Origin: Tubulanus polymorphus
Taxonomy: Eukaryota > Nemertea > Palaeonemertea > Tubulaniformes > Tubulanidae
Direction of reading: 5' to 3'
Assembly (NCBI RefSeq): GCF_964204645.1
Contig: NC_134031.1
Location: forward strand, 11,014,501-11,078,500
DNA: 64,000 bases
Shown here piece after piece: positions 39,301 to 49,148 of this stretch. Positions within the stretch are counted from its first letter, which is position 1. Every line of letters begins with the position of its first letter. The notes beneath the pieces were generated by a model. That model searched no databases. It was given only the letters and a program-made list of their open reading frames with translations, and was not told where the DNA came from. Made by a program: the position numbers and the translations under genes.

Positions 39301-40285
39301 GTTGAAGTTTTATTTGAATCAAGGAATGATATTAAAAAAAGTACATAGATATATTTCATTCAGTCAATCTAAATGGTTAGAAAAATATATAGATTTTAAT
39401 ACTACACAGAGAACTAAATCTAAAACTGATTTTGAAAAAGATTTCTTCAAACTAATGAATAATGCATTCTATGGTAAGACTTGTGAAAACATAAGAAATA
39501 GAAATGATATCGAGTTAGTCAGTAATGGTAAAAGAATTAGGCATTTACAATCATATCCTAAGTTTATAGGTAACAGAATATTTGATGAAAATTTAGCAGC
39601 AGTTAAAATGAAAAGAACTTCAATGAAGTTCAATAAACCTATTTATGTTGGTGCTGCAGTTCTAGAAATTTCAAAATTCCTAATGTATAAATTTTATTAT
39701 AATATACTACAACCTCATTTTGGAGAAAAACACATAGAAATTCTATACTTTGATACCGACAGTTACATATTAAAGATTAAAACTGATAACATAACAGATG
39801 ATTTAAAAACATTAAAACACCATTTTGATTTTAGTAATTATCCTAAAAATCATGAATTGTTTAGCAATGATAATAAAAAAGTTCCCGGTAAATTCAAAGA
39901 TGAATTAGGTGGTGAAGAAATGATAGAGTTCATTGGTATTAGATCTAAAATGTATTCATATAAAACTAAAGAACATGAAGCTAAAAAGTTAAAAGGAATT
40001 ACCAAAAGCGTTGTTGAAAAGAATATTCATTTTAAAGATTACATCAATTGTATATTCAAAGAAGAAGTTAGAAAACATAAGATGAAATGTTTGAGATCTG
40101 AAGATCATGAAATGTATATTGAAGAGATAGAGAAGATAAGTCTAAACCCATTTGATGATAAAAGATATATTTTAGATGATGGAATCCACACAGTCGCCTA
40201 TGGTTGCAATTTAGATGAATATATAAAATTCAAAAGAGAAGAAACAAAAGAAAATGAGATTATGAAAAGGATTCTAGCGTGTTAA
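36254..40285 (+). pseudogene. Protein-primed family B DNA polymerase, one in-frame stop (element C)
   Basis: 1344 codons, broken only by TAA at 37739-37741 (codon 496); the frame is open on both sides. N-terminal C2H2 fingers lie at about 8-30 and 57-80, and another at about 437-458. ExoI is at 485-487 (YGDFES). A zinc/HNH-like block (CYYCEK...VRDHDHLNGKFRGAAHENC) lies at about 600-633. ExoII is at about 647-653 (HNLSGYDAH), with ExoIII (LYLKSDVLLL) further on. Polymerase motif A is YIDANNLYGW, motif B is MNNAFYGKT, and motif C is YFDTDSY with the Asp pair at 1167 and 1169. This enzyme would copy linear DNA from a protein primer. Its motif C is an empty site for the intein seen in element E. 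Confidence 0.93.
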
Positions 40286-40313
40286 TCAATTTCAATAAAA
40301 ATTTGTATAATAA

Positions 40314-40655
40314 ATGGAGAGTAAACAAGTACACAGTGAATTCTTAGATAGAATTAAAGATACCACAAATGTAAAATCTGTAGATTATAAATTCAAAAAG
40401 TTAACAGAATTAACAATTCACAAGAAATATTTAATTACTAACATTGAAACAATTACTAATAAATATGGAGATAAATTAGTAATTCATTTAGAATATGAAG
40501 GATTAAAAGGAAATACATATAAATTCAGAACATATTTACCAGATAGATTTCATAGATTATCAAGTGAAGATCTAGAAGAATTATGTTCTGGAGATTTCTA
40601 TTTCGTATACAAAGGTAAGAATGAAAAAGGGCACCATGAAATAGATTTCGAATAA
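40314..40655 (+). CDS. Small conserved Polinton protein (possible ssDNA-binding)
   Basis: 113 residues. Helical N-terminus, then ITNKYGDKLVIHLEY, YKFRTYLPDRFHRLSSEDL and the end VYKGKNEKGHHEIDF. The beta-rich pattern with a KYG loop resembles small proteins located beside polymerases in other Polintons. An OB-like single-strand binder is an inference only. It starts 28 bases after the polymerase with AATAAATG. Relatives: 23627-23908 and 60531-60875. Confidence 0.7.
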   Translation: MESKQVHSEFLDRIKDTTNVKSVDYKFKKLTELTIHKKYLITNIETITNKYGDKLVIHLEYEGLKGNTYKFRTYLPDRFHRLSSEDLEELCSGDFYFVYKGKNEKGHHEIDFE

Positions 40656-40672
40656 GAAAATATATAAAATAA

Positions 40673-41428
40673 ATGGTAGAATTAAAAGAATATAGAATAT
40701 ATGTTGATTCTAGAAAACTTACAAATTATAAATCTCATAATTTACTAGTACAATTAGACAGAGAATTCAAGAATTGTGTAGATTTAAAATTAGTTAATAT
40801 AAGTTTATGTAATTCTTTTTACAATATATCAGATAAAACTTTTGAACATAGAGGGTTTATGATTTATATGAGAAATAAAGATAAATGGTTTCATATATTT
40901 TTAAAACCAGGATTATATAATTTAGAATCATTAGCGCAGGAAATTAATAGAAGAGCTCGGTTGAAAATCGGGGGCACTTCAGTATTTGAAATTAAATTTA
41001 ATAAAATTGATAGTACTAATAAAATAAGAATAAAGATATCTAATGAACAACATAAATTTATGGTAAACAAACCACTGGCTAAAATGTTAGGAATTAAACC
41101 GCTTACAGTTACTGGAAACGCAGAAGGCAGCTCAAATATAATACCTTTTACACATTTTTATATTTATTGCAATTTAATCGAGCCTACAAAAACTTTCGAA
41201 GCAACTAAAGAAACAATTTGTAGTTCTAGTATATTAAATATTTTACCATTAAAAAATGTTAAACAATTTGGAACTCAAATAAATTATAATTTAACAGAAT
41301 GTGATTTTAAACCATGCATTCCTAAATTTAATAATTTTAAATTAGAAATTAGAAATCATAATGGATACTTAATTGATTTAAATAATTTCCCTGTAATTTA
41401 TGAATTAGTTATAAGATGTAAAGAGTAA
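40673..41428 (+). CDS. Penton-like minor capsid protein (element C)
   Basis: 251 residues, intact. N-terminal YRIYVDSRKLTNYKSHNLLVQLDREF corresponds to the strand pattern FYVYLKSDAS... of the penton-like protein in element D. A PGLYNLESLAQEINRRA block then parallels GRYHTIAQLITVIQTEIN. The C-terminus ends in strands (NFKLEIRNHNG...VIYELVIRC). In Polintons this single jelly-roll protein forms capsid vertices. Starts at ATAAATG, 17 bases after the previous gene. Confidence 0.72.
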   Translation: MVELKEYRIYVDSRKLTNYKSHNLLVQLDREFKNCVDLKLVNISLCNSFYNISDKTFEHRGFMIYMRNKDKWFHIFLKPGLYNLESLAQEINRRARLKIGGTSVFEIKFNKIDSTNKIRIKISNEQHKFMVNKPLAKMLGIKPLTVTGNAEGSSNIIPFTHFYIYCNLIEPTKTFEATKETICSSSILNILPLKNVKQFGTQINYNLTECDFKPCIPKFNNFKLEIRNHNGYLIDLNNFPVIYELVIRCKE

Positions 41429-41444
41429 TTTTTTCACTATATAA

Positions 41445-41801
41445 ATGAATATAACTGTTGGACCAAGTATATGTTTTGGATTTGATTTTAAACGTGAGAA
41501 AGAAATGAAATTTAACATTAATGATGTAATAACACATATCAAAAATATTGTATTTTCTAATGAAACAACATTTGAGTATGAAACAACAATAGATAAAGAA
41601 ACTTTAAATGTAGAAAAGATTACTAATTTAATTAGAGAATCTTTAAGATTTTATGAATTAGATGAAGATTTTATCATCGATGATATTAAAAAAATACTAA
41701 TTGAAATATATACAAATGAAACTAGTAATGAAATAAATGTTGAAATAATCATCACTAAGTTAACTAAATATTTTGATGATAGTAATTTTTTTGATAAATA
41801 A
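41445..41801 (+). CDS. Unknown small acidic protein (element C)
   Basis: 118 residues, beginning MNITVGPSICFGFDF; the rest is mostly acidic helices (EKITNLIRESLRFYELDEDFI). No domain recognised. The copy in B (59419-59738) conserves the first 18 residues and the YELNEDGIIDDIKNIL segment but lacks about 40 residues between. The stop is followed directly by the next start (TAAATAAATG). Confidence 0.6.
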   Translation: MNITVGPSICFGFDFKREKEMKFNINDVITHIKNIVFSNETTFEYETTIDKETLNVEKITNLIRESLRFYELDEDFIIDDIKKILIEIYTNETSNEINVEIIITKLTKYFDDSNFFDK

Positions 41802-42023
41802 ATGAGTGATAATAAGTGGATAATAACTGGATTATATAATGGCGCATTACTATCAGTTGGAACTGTTGGTTATTCAATGGTATTAAAAAAAGTATTTAAA
41901 ATGGGAAGTGTTAATGTTGATAGATTTGATATAAATGATATTTTAAAGTTAACATTAGCAGTTACTTTATCTAATTTAACTATTGATTATTTGGAAAAAC
42001 AAAAATATATTCCTCCCATATAA
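41802..42023 (+). CDS. 73-residue membrane protein (element C)
   Basis: Two hydrophobic stretches, at about 10-27 (LYNGALLSVGTVGYSMVL) and 46-60 (ILKLTLAVTLSNLTI), separated by a basic/polar loop (KKVFKMGSVNVDRFD). The copy in B (59191-59412) is almost identical, so the protein is under constraint. Possibly a virion membrane or lysis protein; nothing proves it. Confidence 0.65.
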   Translation: MSDNKWIITGLYNGALLSVGTVGYSMVLKKVFKMGSVNVDRFDINDILKLTLAVTLSNLTIDYLEKQKYIPPI

Positions 42024-42046
42024 ATACATAATTTTTTGCTAAATAA

Positions 42047-42469
42047 ATGGCTTCTGCAATTATAACTATTATAGGATCAGCAATTGTTAACGCTTTAGCA
42101 TTTACTGGTGGTGGTTATTTATTTAAACATATTGATAAAAATAGTTCATTAGGAGAACAAAGAAGACATAACTTAGCGTTAGAGAAATACAATAAAGCTG
42201 CAGAAGAATATAGAGAAAAGAGGCAAAACTATATGGATTACATCAATAAAGAATTATATGATCAGAAGATTTCACATAGAGATTTTCAATCAGTTGATGA
42301 TGCAATGAGTTTATATAACGCAGTAACAAATAAAGAAAAATTACATCTATACAAACCTAAATTATCAGATTATTATACCCCAAGTAAAGAACAACAGAAA
42401 TATGAAATAATATGGATTTTAGGTGGAACAGTTATTGTTATATTTGTTGCTTATAAGTTTACTAATTAG
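42047..42469 (+). CDS. Two-span membrane protein with charged coiled middle (element C)
   Basis: 140 residues. N-terminal hydrophobic segment SAIITIIGSAIVNALAF; middle ALEKYNKAAEEYREKRQNYMDYINK, a likely coiled coil; conserved DFQSVDDAMSLYNAVT and LYKPKLSDYYTPS; C-terminal membrane segment IIWILGGTVIVIFVAY. Proteins with this layout recur in Polintons; role unknown, perhaps a minor virion protein. Starts TAAATAAATG. Confidence 0.65.
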   Translation: MASAIITIIGSAIVNALAFTGGGYLFKHIDKNSSLGEQRRHNLALEKYNKAAEEYREKRQNYMDYINKELYDQKISHRDFQSVDDAMSLYNAVTNKEKLHLYKPKLSDYYTPSKEQQKYEIIWILGGTVIVIFVAYKFTN

Positions 42470-42488
42470 TAATTTTTATTCTAAATAA

Positions 42489-43748
42489 ATGGAAGATAAA
42501 GTTGATAGTATTGATATTATTCCTCATGATATAAATAAAACTAAATTAAAAACATATTTAGAAAAACAAATATTAGAATTTGAAAGTGACTTAAAGATAA
42601 AAATGGAAAATATATTTGATACATATGAAGTTACTTTTACTCGAGATGAATATCATATATATAAAGTAAAATCTAATATGAAATATTGGCAGAATCAATT
42701 AAATTTTGCTGTTTATTGTGCAACAACAGGATGTGGAATTAGTTGGAATGATCATTTAAATAACTTAGATAAAAATTTGAAGTATTCTGATTTAAAATTA
42801 ATTCACACAATATTTAGATTTCACTCATATTTTCAAATCAGAATAATATTAAATGAATTAGAATGTCCTTTACCCGGGTCTAAATATTTTAAAGAATTAG
42901 ATAATAATATTAATATATCCAAGTTTTATAAAATATGTAATGAATTTAATATAAATATTAATTCCGATTTCAGAGCGCATGGTAAATTGCAAGGTGTTGG
43001 TGAAGAGTATGAAATAAAAAGAATTGATTATATGCATAGAATTTCAGCTTATCATAATCATAAAATTGATAATGATAATGGTTGGGTTAATTTCATTTTA
43101 GAAAATGGTGAAGGTTTTACAAAATCAGGTATACAAAGAATAAATCAATCTATTAGAATTTATTTGATATGTATTTTAGGCGCTCAAGTTGAAACAAGAT
43201 CCCAAATAATTGGAAATGATAACACTTCATTCGATGCGCAGAAACAGTTTAAAGTATTATTTGAAGATTCCATACATAATGATAAAAATAGATCGATTCC
43301 AGAAAACATTATAAGATATCAAAATTATTTAGATAAATCTCATGTAAGACTTAATTATTGTATAGGCCCTAATCTATTAATTATTTCTAATGATTTAGTA
43401 TTGAAGATGGGAAATATAATTGGTTATAATAATCTAATTAAAACTGCAACAATAAATAATTCATTTGGATTAAATGATATAAATAAAAAGATTATTACTG
43501 CTCCAAAATTAATGGAAGGTGAAAAAAATAAAAAACATATTCAATCAACTGAAACTAAAACTAAGAATATTAAATTGGTTAATGATTCTAAAATAAAAGA
43601 TTACAATACATCAGAAAATATTAGAACTGATAAAATTCAACATGATATAATTAAACTAAATGATGATAATAAATCCCATGAAAATACTAAATTAGCTATA
43701 ACTTGTATAGGAATTGTAATCAGAGGAATATTATATTTTAAATTTTAA
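42489..43748 (+). CDS. Fusion of two Polinton genes (element C)
   Basis: 419 residues. The first about 35 residues (MEDKVDSIDIIPHDINKTKL) match the start of the separate membrane protein at 58311-58745 in B. From KMENIFDTYEV on it matches the next gene of B (56931-58294), without that gene's own first 53 residues. So a deletion fused two neighbours and removed the membrane segments. The middle (about 160-200) also differs from B. The conserved domain holds NFAVYCATTGCGISW, LNELECPLPGS, NGEGFTKSGIQRI and GAQVETRSQIIG. It is widespread in Polintons, function unknown. A C-terminal hydrophobic segment ends the protein. Confidence 0.7.
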   Translation: MEDKVDSIDIIPHDINKTKLKTYLEKQILEFESDLKIKMENIFDTYEVTFTRDEYHIYKVKSNMKYWQNQLNFAVYCATTGCGISWNDHLNNLDKNLKYSDLKLIHTIFRFHSYFQIRIILNELECPLPGSKYFKELDNNINISKFYKICNEFNININSDFRAHGKLQGVGEEYEIKRIDYMHRISAYHNHKIDNDNGWVNFILENGEGFTKSGIQRINQSIRIYLICILGAQVETRSQIIGNDNTSFDAQKQFKVLFEDSIHNDKNRSIPENIIRYQNYLDKSHVRLNYCIGPNLLIISNDLVLKMGNIIGYNNLIKTATINNSFGLNDINKKIITAPKLMEGEKNKKHIQSTETKTKNIKLVNDSKIKDYNTSENIRTDKIQHDIIKLNDDNKSHENTKLAITCIGIVIRGILYFKF

Positions 43749-43764
43749 TTTTTTTATTATGTAA

Positions 43765-45465
43765 ATGGATGTAGAAGGTGGAGAAGATTATGAAATGGAA
43801 GAAATGGGAAATAATAATGAAGGATATATTGATGATGATTATAATGATGCAGGTGCTAATATTGATAATGATGATGAATCAGCATATAATAATAATTTAG
43901 GTGAAGATGATGATTATGATGATGATTATGATGGTATTAATTCCGAATTACGTGAAAAATTAAATAAATATTTAAAAGCTCCTGAAAGTGGTAGAATTTC
44001 AACTAGAACAGAAAGAAAAGAATTTATGAAACTATTAGTAAAACAACAAGAAAAATATCCTGATAAACCTATGGAATTATATAAAATGAAATCTAGAGTA
44101 ACAGATACAATTGTTAACGAATTACTACCAATAGCTGTAATAGATGAAATTGATACTGAAGGTGTTGTAGAACAAATTTTTAAAGATGACCCATATTTCA
44201 CGAATAATTTAGAATTTAAAAATGATTCATGGTATTATAATCTTGAATTAAATAGGAATACTGTATCAATTCAATTATCTAGAATGGGTCAAGAAAATAT
44301 TTTTGAACCTGGAATGCGAGCATTATCTACAATTGAAGGTTCAAAAGGTGGTAGAGAATTTCTCAGAATTATATGGAATGCAATCGATAGAATAAATGAA
44401 AAAGAACCAATTCCTAATATTGATATAAACAAATATTCACCATTTAAAAATCCAAATCCAAATCCTACTGATTTTGATCCAGAAATGGAAGAGAATAGAA
44501 ATCGATTAGATAGATTAAGATCTTCAACACCCGAAACATCGAGAAGAGACACTCAACAAATTGATAATGATTCAAGTAAATTACAATTAGAAAAACAAAT
44601 TGATAGATTAAGAGATTCAGAAGAAGAAATGAATAGTACTGGAATAAATCGACTGCAATATTTACTAGAAAAAGGATTATTTGATTTAACTGATGATGAA
44701 TTAGAAGCATTTCCTGAACAAACACGTAGAGAAATTAAAGGTACGCAAGAATCAGCTGATAAAATTGCGCATGATAAAAGTATAAGAGATTTTAAAATTA
44801 GAACTTTAGAAAAAGAATTAACTGATAAAAATAAAGAAATAGAACAATTAAAATTAGATAGAGATAATAAAGTTATTGAAGAAATTGAATTTAAAAAAAG
44901 AAATGCATATTTAGAAAAAGAAATTGATGATTTAGAATATAACATAGAATTACAAAAAGAAGAAATTAAATTATTATTAAAATCATATGATTATAATATT
45001 AATAGATTAAAAGTTATTTTTAAAGATTTGTTGATTAAACCAAATTCTGAAATATCATTAAAAGACAGAATAAAATTATTATTTAAGTTAGAAGGAATAA
45101 CAATTCTTTCAATTCTAACATCTGTAACTATGTTATTTACAACAATTGGTTTAGCAATATCAAATGCTTTGAAATCTACTCCTACTCCTACTCCAAATAA
45201 ACCAGATAAACCTCCAGGTAATAATTCTATACAAGATAAAGTTAAAGATGGTTTAAAGAAATTAGCAAAATATTTATGGGAACTATCAAAGAAATCTGCT
45301 GCAGCTTTACCAGGAGATATTGCTTCAATTGTTGGTTTTATATTGAAATCTGCAGGAAACATTATTAACTTTGCTGCTGAACATATTATTTTATTTTTAA
45401 TTACAGTTGTAAGTGCTATTATTTTTGGTTTAGTAAATATGATATCAAAAAATATCAAAAAATAA
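43765..45465 (+). CDS. Large acidic coiled-coil membrane protein (element C)
   Basis: 566 residues. N-terminal 60 residues are nearly all Asp/Glu/Asn/Tyr; a central coiled coil lies at about 270-415 (LEKELTDKNKEIEQLKLDRDN). A membrane segment lies near 445-470 (ILSILTSVTMLFTTIGLAI). A Pro-rich linker (STPTPTPNKPDKPP) and a final membrane segment (HIILFLITVVSAIIFGLV) follow. It lies directly upstream of the capsid gene in B and C. A structural, tape-like or membrane-anchored virion protein is possible. Preceded by T7-ATTATGTAAATG. Confidence 0.6.
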   Translation: MDVEGGEDYEMEEMGNNNEGYIDDDYNDAGANIDNDDESAYNNNLGEDDDYDDDYDGINSELREKLNKYLKAPESGRISTRTERKEFMKLLVKQQEKYPDKPMELYKMKSRVTDTIVNELLPIAVIDEIDTEGVVEQIFKDDPYFTNNLEFKNDSWYYNLELNRNTVSIQLSRMGQENIFEPGMRALSTIEGSKGGREFLRIIWNAIDRINEKEPIPNIDINKYSPFKNPNPNPTDFDPEMEENRNRLDRLRSSTPETSRRDTQQIDNDSSKLQLEKQIDRLRDSEEEMNSTGINRLQYLLEKGLFDLTDDELEAFPEQTRREIKGTQESADKIAHDKSIRDFKIRTLEKELTDKNKEIEQLKLDRDNKVIEEIEFKKRNAYLEKEIDDLEYNIELQKEEIKLLLKSYDYNINRLKVIFKDLLIKPNSEISLKDRIKLLFKLEGITILSILTSVTMLFTTIGLAISNALKSTPTPTPNKPDKPPGNNSIQDKVKDGLKKLAKYLWELSKKSAAALPGDIASIVGFILKSAGNIINFAAEHIILFLITVVSAIIFGLVNMISKNIKK

Positions 45466-45490
45466 ATAATTAATTTTTTTTGTTAAATAA

Positions 45491-46738
45491 ATGAGTGGGA
45501 TTTATATAAGTCCTTCGAAGATTTCTAGAATATCTAATGCTATTAAAGCAGAAAGATCACATCATATAATTACTCATAACCCTTCAAATATTAATCCCGA
45601 TGAAACTTTATACGTTAGAATCCTTAGATTAACACAAAATACTTTTTACGTTCCAAATAGTATTTATTTATCAGCCGATATAAAAGTAATCGGTAATAAT
45701 AATAATTATGTCGTTGATAATGTTGGAAGATATTTGATTAAAAAGTTAACCATAAAGATTGGTCCAGAAACAGTTTTCTCATTAGATGATTATAATTTAT
45801 TTATGCATTATAAAGATTTATGGTTAACTAAAGAAAATAGAAATAATATGATATTTCAAGGCATCCAATCAGAAAACCAAAATAAATTAAGATCAGAAGC
45901 TAATAGTGCAATATTAACAAATGATGTAGATAAATTGATAAAAAGTATATATGGAAGCAAATATAAAATTCCATTAGACTTTGAATTGATAAATAATAAT
46001 GCACCTTTATATAAATACGCAATTCAAGAAGATATTATATTTGAGATAACATTTGCTCCTGTAAATGAAATTGTATTATCTAGCGTTAATAAAGATATGA
46101 GTTATAAATTATCGAATATATGTTTAGAATATGATACAGTAACTGATGAAAATATTTCAAGTATAATTCAAACAAAATATAATCAAGGGTTTTCATTATT
46201 ATATGATTATATTGATAAATTTAAAACTGTAACTATTAATGCAAATGATGAAATAATTAATGAGAATATTAACTTTCCTAGAAGATCTATTAAAGGTATA
46301 TTAATATTTTTTACTATTGGAACGTATACTAATGGTGCAATAAATGTTGATAATTATTATAATCCTGAAATAACAAAAGTAGAAATAACTATCGAAGGAA
46401 TAGCGAATAAAATATTTTGTCAAGGAATGAGAATGATTGATCAATGGGTAGAAATTAAAAAACATTTTATGAATGAAAAAATAAAATCATTTGAAAATTG
46501 TAACATTAATCAAATTGATTATTATACCGGTAATAAATATGCATTATGGTTAGATTTTAGAACAACTGAAGATAATTCATTACATGGTTCTGGAAAAAAA
46601 CTACAAAATACAAAAGATGGGATCCAATTATTTATGAAAAAGAAAAAGGGAATCAAAAATTTTAAAATGCACATTTATATTATATCTGACGCGCAATTAA
46701 ATATTGTAAATTCACAATTAGATAGTGTTATGTATTAA
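45491..46738 (+). CDS. Double-jelly-roll major capsid protein, intact (element C)
   Basis: 415 residues, intact. Conserved blocks of the Polinton capsid family: DNVGRYLIKKLTIKIGPETV, YNLFMHYKDLWLTKENRNNM, FQGIQSENQNKLRS, YKIPLDFELI, then NFPRRSIKGILIFF in the second jelly roll and GIANKIFCQGM. This branch differs strongly from the capsid of element D, showing two distinct Polinton lineages. It would form the icosahedral shell. Starts TTTTTTTTGTTAAATAAATG. Confidence 0.9.
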   Translation: MSGIYISPSKISRISNAIKAERSHHIITHNPSNINPDETLYVRILRLTQNTFYVPNSIYLSADIKVIGNNNNYVVDNVGRYLIKKLTIKIGPETVFSLDDYNLFMHYKDLWLTKENRNNMIFQGIQSENQNKLRSEANSAILTNDVDKLIKSIYGSKYKIPLDFELINNNAPLYKYAIQEDIIFEITFAPVNEIVLSSVNKDMSYKLSNICLEYDTVTDENISSIIQTKYNQGFSLLYDYIDKFKTVTINANDEIINENINFPRRSIKGILIFFTIGTYTNGAINVDNYYNPEITKVEITIEGIANKIFCQGMRMIDQWVEIKKHFMNEKIKSFENCNINQIDYYTGNKYALWLDFRTTEDNSLHGSGKKLQNTKDGIQLFMKKKKGIKNFKMHIYIISDAQLNIVNSQLDSVMY

Positions 46739-46770
46739 AATTTTAACTTTAATAAAAAATCTTATATTAA

Positions 46771-47920
46771 ATGGAAGGTGGAATATATGAAATACAATCT
46801 CCAAGTGAAATGATATCAGATATATATTATATATTACCTTATGATGAATACAGTAAGTATTTTGGAGATTACTTTAATCAATTCAAATATAGAATAAGTA
46901 AAATAGATAAGAATATTGAAACAAAAATAGAAGATAATATTGAACCTAAAATAGAAGATAAGAATGATATTGAATATAAAATAGAAGATAATATTGAATC
47001 TAAAATAGAAGATAATGTTATACCTTCTACATCGAATTATGATATTGAATCAAAAAAGACAAATGAAAAATATTGTGACGTATGTAAACAGTATAAAAGT
47101 TATAAGAATTGGGCAACTCATCTTAATTCACTCAAGCATAAGAAAAATAAGAATAAGATTTTAAATGAATTGAATAATGATAGTGAAATTGATAGTGATA
47201 ATGTTAAAGAAGATAAATATTGTGAAGAATGTGATAAATATATAAGTCGTAGTAATTTTTCAAAGCATAAATTAACACAGATACATTTGGATAATATAGA
47301 AAGAAATATATGTGAAAAGTGTAATGTTGTTGTATTACCTAAAGATAGAATTAAACATGATAATTCTTTTGAACATACAATAAAAGCTGCTGATTTAAAT
47401 TACCTTTATAGAGCACCAAGTGTATTTTTTGATATCGAAAATAATGATCATAGGAAATTATATAGATCAATTTTTATCGATTATGTAAGAAATAATCCAA
47501 AACAAGTATTATCAGATCTAAAAACTCCTTCGGATGATTATAAAAATTTATCTAAATAATTATTGGAGTATACATTATTTCATAAAATTTAAAAATATAG
47601 ATTTTTTAACAGAATTGAAAAAAGTTGCTGTTAATGATAATTATGATAATAAAAGTGATAACTTTGATGAAATAATTCAATACTACAGTTATGAAGATTT
47701 TTCACAGGATGTTATAAATAAAATAAGAAATGAAGCAAAAAATGAATACAAAAATATAAGTGAAGACAAATTAAACCAATATATTTATTTAACTTATGAA
47801 TTCTGGGTTAAGGGTTTGAACGGTAATGGTTATCATTTTAAACTATTAGGTGAAAGAAGATCGCAAGAATTAAGAGATGCATGGATCAAATTGTTTTCAG
47901 AATTAGAATCAGAAAAGTAA
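46771..47920 (+). pseudogene. C2H2 zinc-finger protein with acidic repeats, probable frameshift (element C)
   Basis: First part (46771-47559): an IYYILPYDEY segment, tandem NIE(T/P/S)KIED units, then three C2H2-type fingers (YCDVCKQY..., YCEECDKY..., ICEKCNVV...). The frame ends at TAA 47557-47559. Another frame beginning NNYWSIHYFIKFKN carries on to 47920 with a well-formed C-terminal domain (SYEDFSQDVINKIRNEAKNEY). A single-base shift near 47555 is the simplest reading; two overlapping genes are possible. Nucleic-acid binding is likely. Confidence 0.6.
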
Positions 47921-47939
47921 TTTAAAATATGAATATAAT

Positions 47940-48480
47940 ACCCTTTGTGTCTTTATTGTCTTTAGTAGTTTAGTACTTTTAGTACATAAAGAATAAATCT
48001 TTATTTTATAAGTAGTGAATAAAATTATTTTTAAAACTACTAAACTACTAAAGACAATAAAGACATAAATATATATATAACACTGTTTCAATAATTATAT
48101 TTATTCATCTGATGGATTTTATATATTACTGTTTCAATAATTAAATCTATTTATTATATATATCATAGATTTATCATTTATATATTTATTTTTCTAAGTA
48201 CTAATTAAATAAAGATTTATTCTTTATGTACTAAAAGTACTAAAGATAATAAAGACATAACAAAACATATATAGATGTAATAAATATCATAGATTTATTT
48301 ATCTCACATATTTATTATATATATTTGATTCAGTAATGATAAATCTATGGTGTTTGTTATGTCTTTATTATCTTTAGTAGTTTAGTAGTTCTATTTTATT
48401 TTTAAAGTATTAATAAAATAAAGATTTATTCTTTATGTACTAAAAGTACTAAACTACTAAAGATAATAAAGACATTAGGG
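47940..48480. repeat. Cluster of five inverted/direct repeats between convergent genes
   Basis: The phrase GTCTTTATTGTCTTTAGTAGTTTAGTA...AAAGAATAAATCTTTAT occurs forward at 47949-48012 and 48357-48396 and inverted at 48030-48065, 48207-48257 and 48415-48476. The region can form several alternative long hairpins. It separates the zinc-finger gene and the ATPase gene of C, and is not found in B at this position. It may be a transcription terminator, an origin or an inserted repeat. Confidence 0.8.
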
Positions 48481-48534
48481 GGAGGTATATAATGCATATC
48501 TAATACATATCTAATACATAGGTATACAAATAGT

Positions 48535-49148
48535 TATTTTATAAACTTATATTCATATGGAAATTGTAATCTCATAAGTAATTTTGAACCTTAATTATTT
48601 TTTAATTTATTCATATATTCATCATGTAATTCAGGAGGTATAATTTGATTTTCTTCCAATGATTGTTGCATAGATTTTCTATCTTTATTGTAGAATAAAA
48701 CTAGAAATCTTATATTCTCTCTAAAATCTTTCACAATTGAATTATATTTCTGATTTAAAACCCATGTTGTTATCCCAAAATGTCTCCCAGAGAAAGCTAA
48801 GTAACATAACTCACTTTCTCTCACTTTTGAATCATGTAAATTAGCGCAATCATCTACAATGAATAATGTATTAGATCCTTTATAAATATCTAATGCAATT
48901 TTTATACAATTATCTAAATTTTCTTTTACTGTTTTAGAATTTAATATAATAAACTTTTTATCTTTAAAAACTATATCTCTATTATACGTTTCATTCATTT
49001 CATAAGTAGGGCAGAATAATATTATATTATCAAAATGATTCTTATAAATAGTTTCTAACAAATCTAATATGAAATGTGTTTTACCACAGTTTGTTACTCC
49101 AGTAACTAACATATTATGTGGTTCAAATATAAACAAATCTTTATTCAT
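48535..49148 (-). pseudogene. Packaging ATPase, late stop (element C)
   Basis: Intact for 185 residues (Walker A GVTNCGKT at 17-24, Walker B LFIVDD at 96-101, GRHFGITTWVLNQKY). TAA at 48591-48593 then cuts off about 18 residues that remain readable in frame (SKLLMRLQFPYEYKFIK). The lost tail is conserved in the intact copy at 24729, so activity is doubtful but not excluded. Start AATAAATG overlaps the integrase end. Confidence 0.85.

Noticed and set aside
43926-45458. Antisense frames in the coiled-coil gene
   Set aside because: Shadows of the AT-rich coding strand without any conserved feature.
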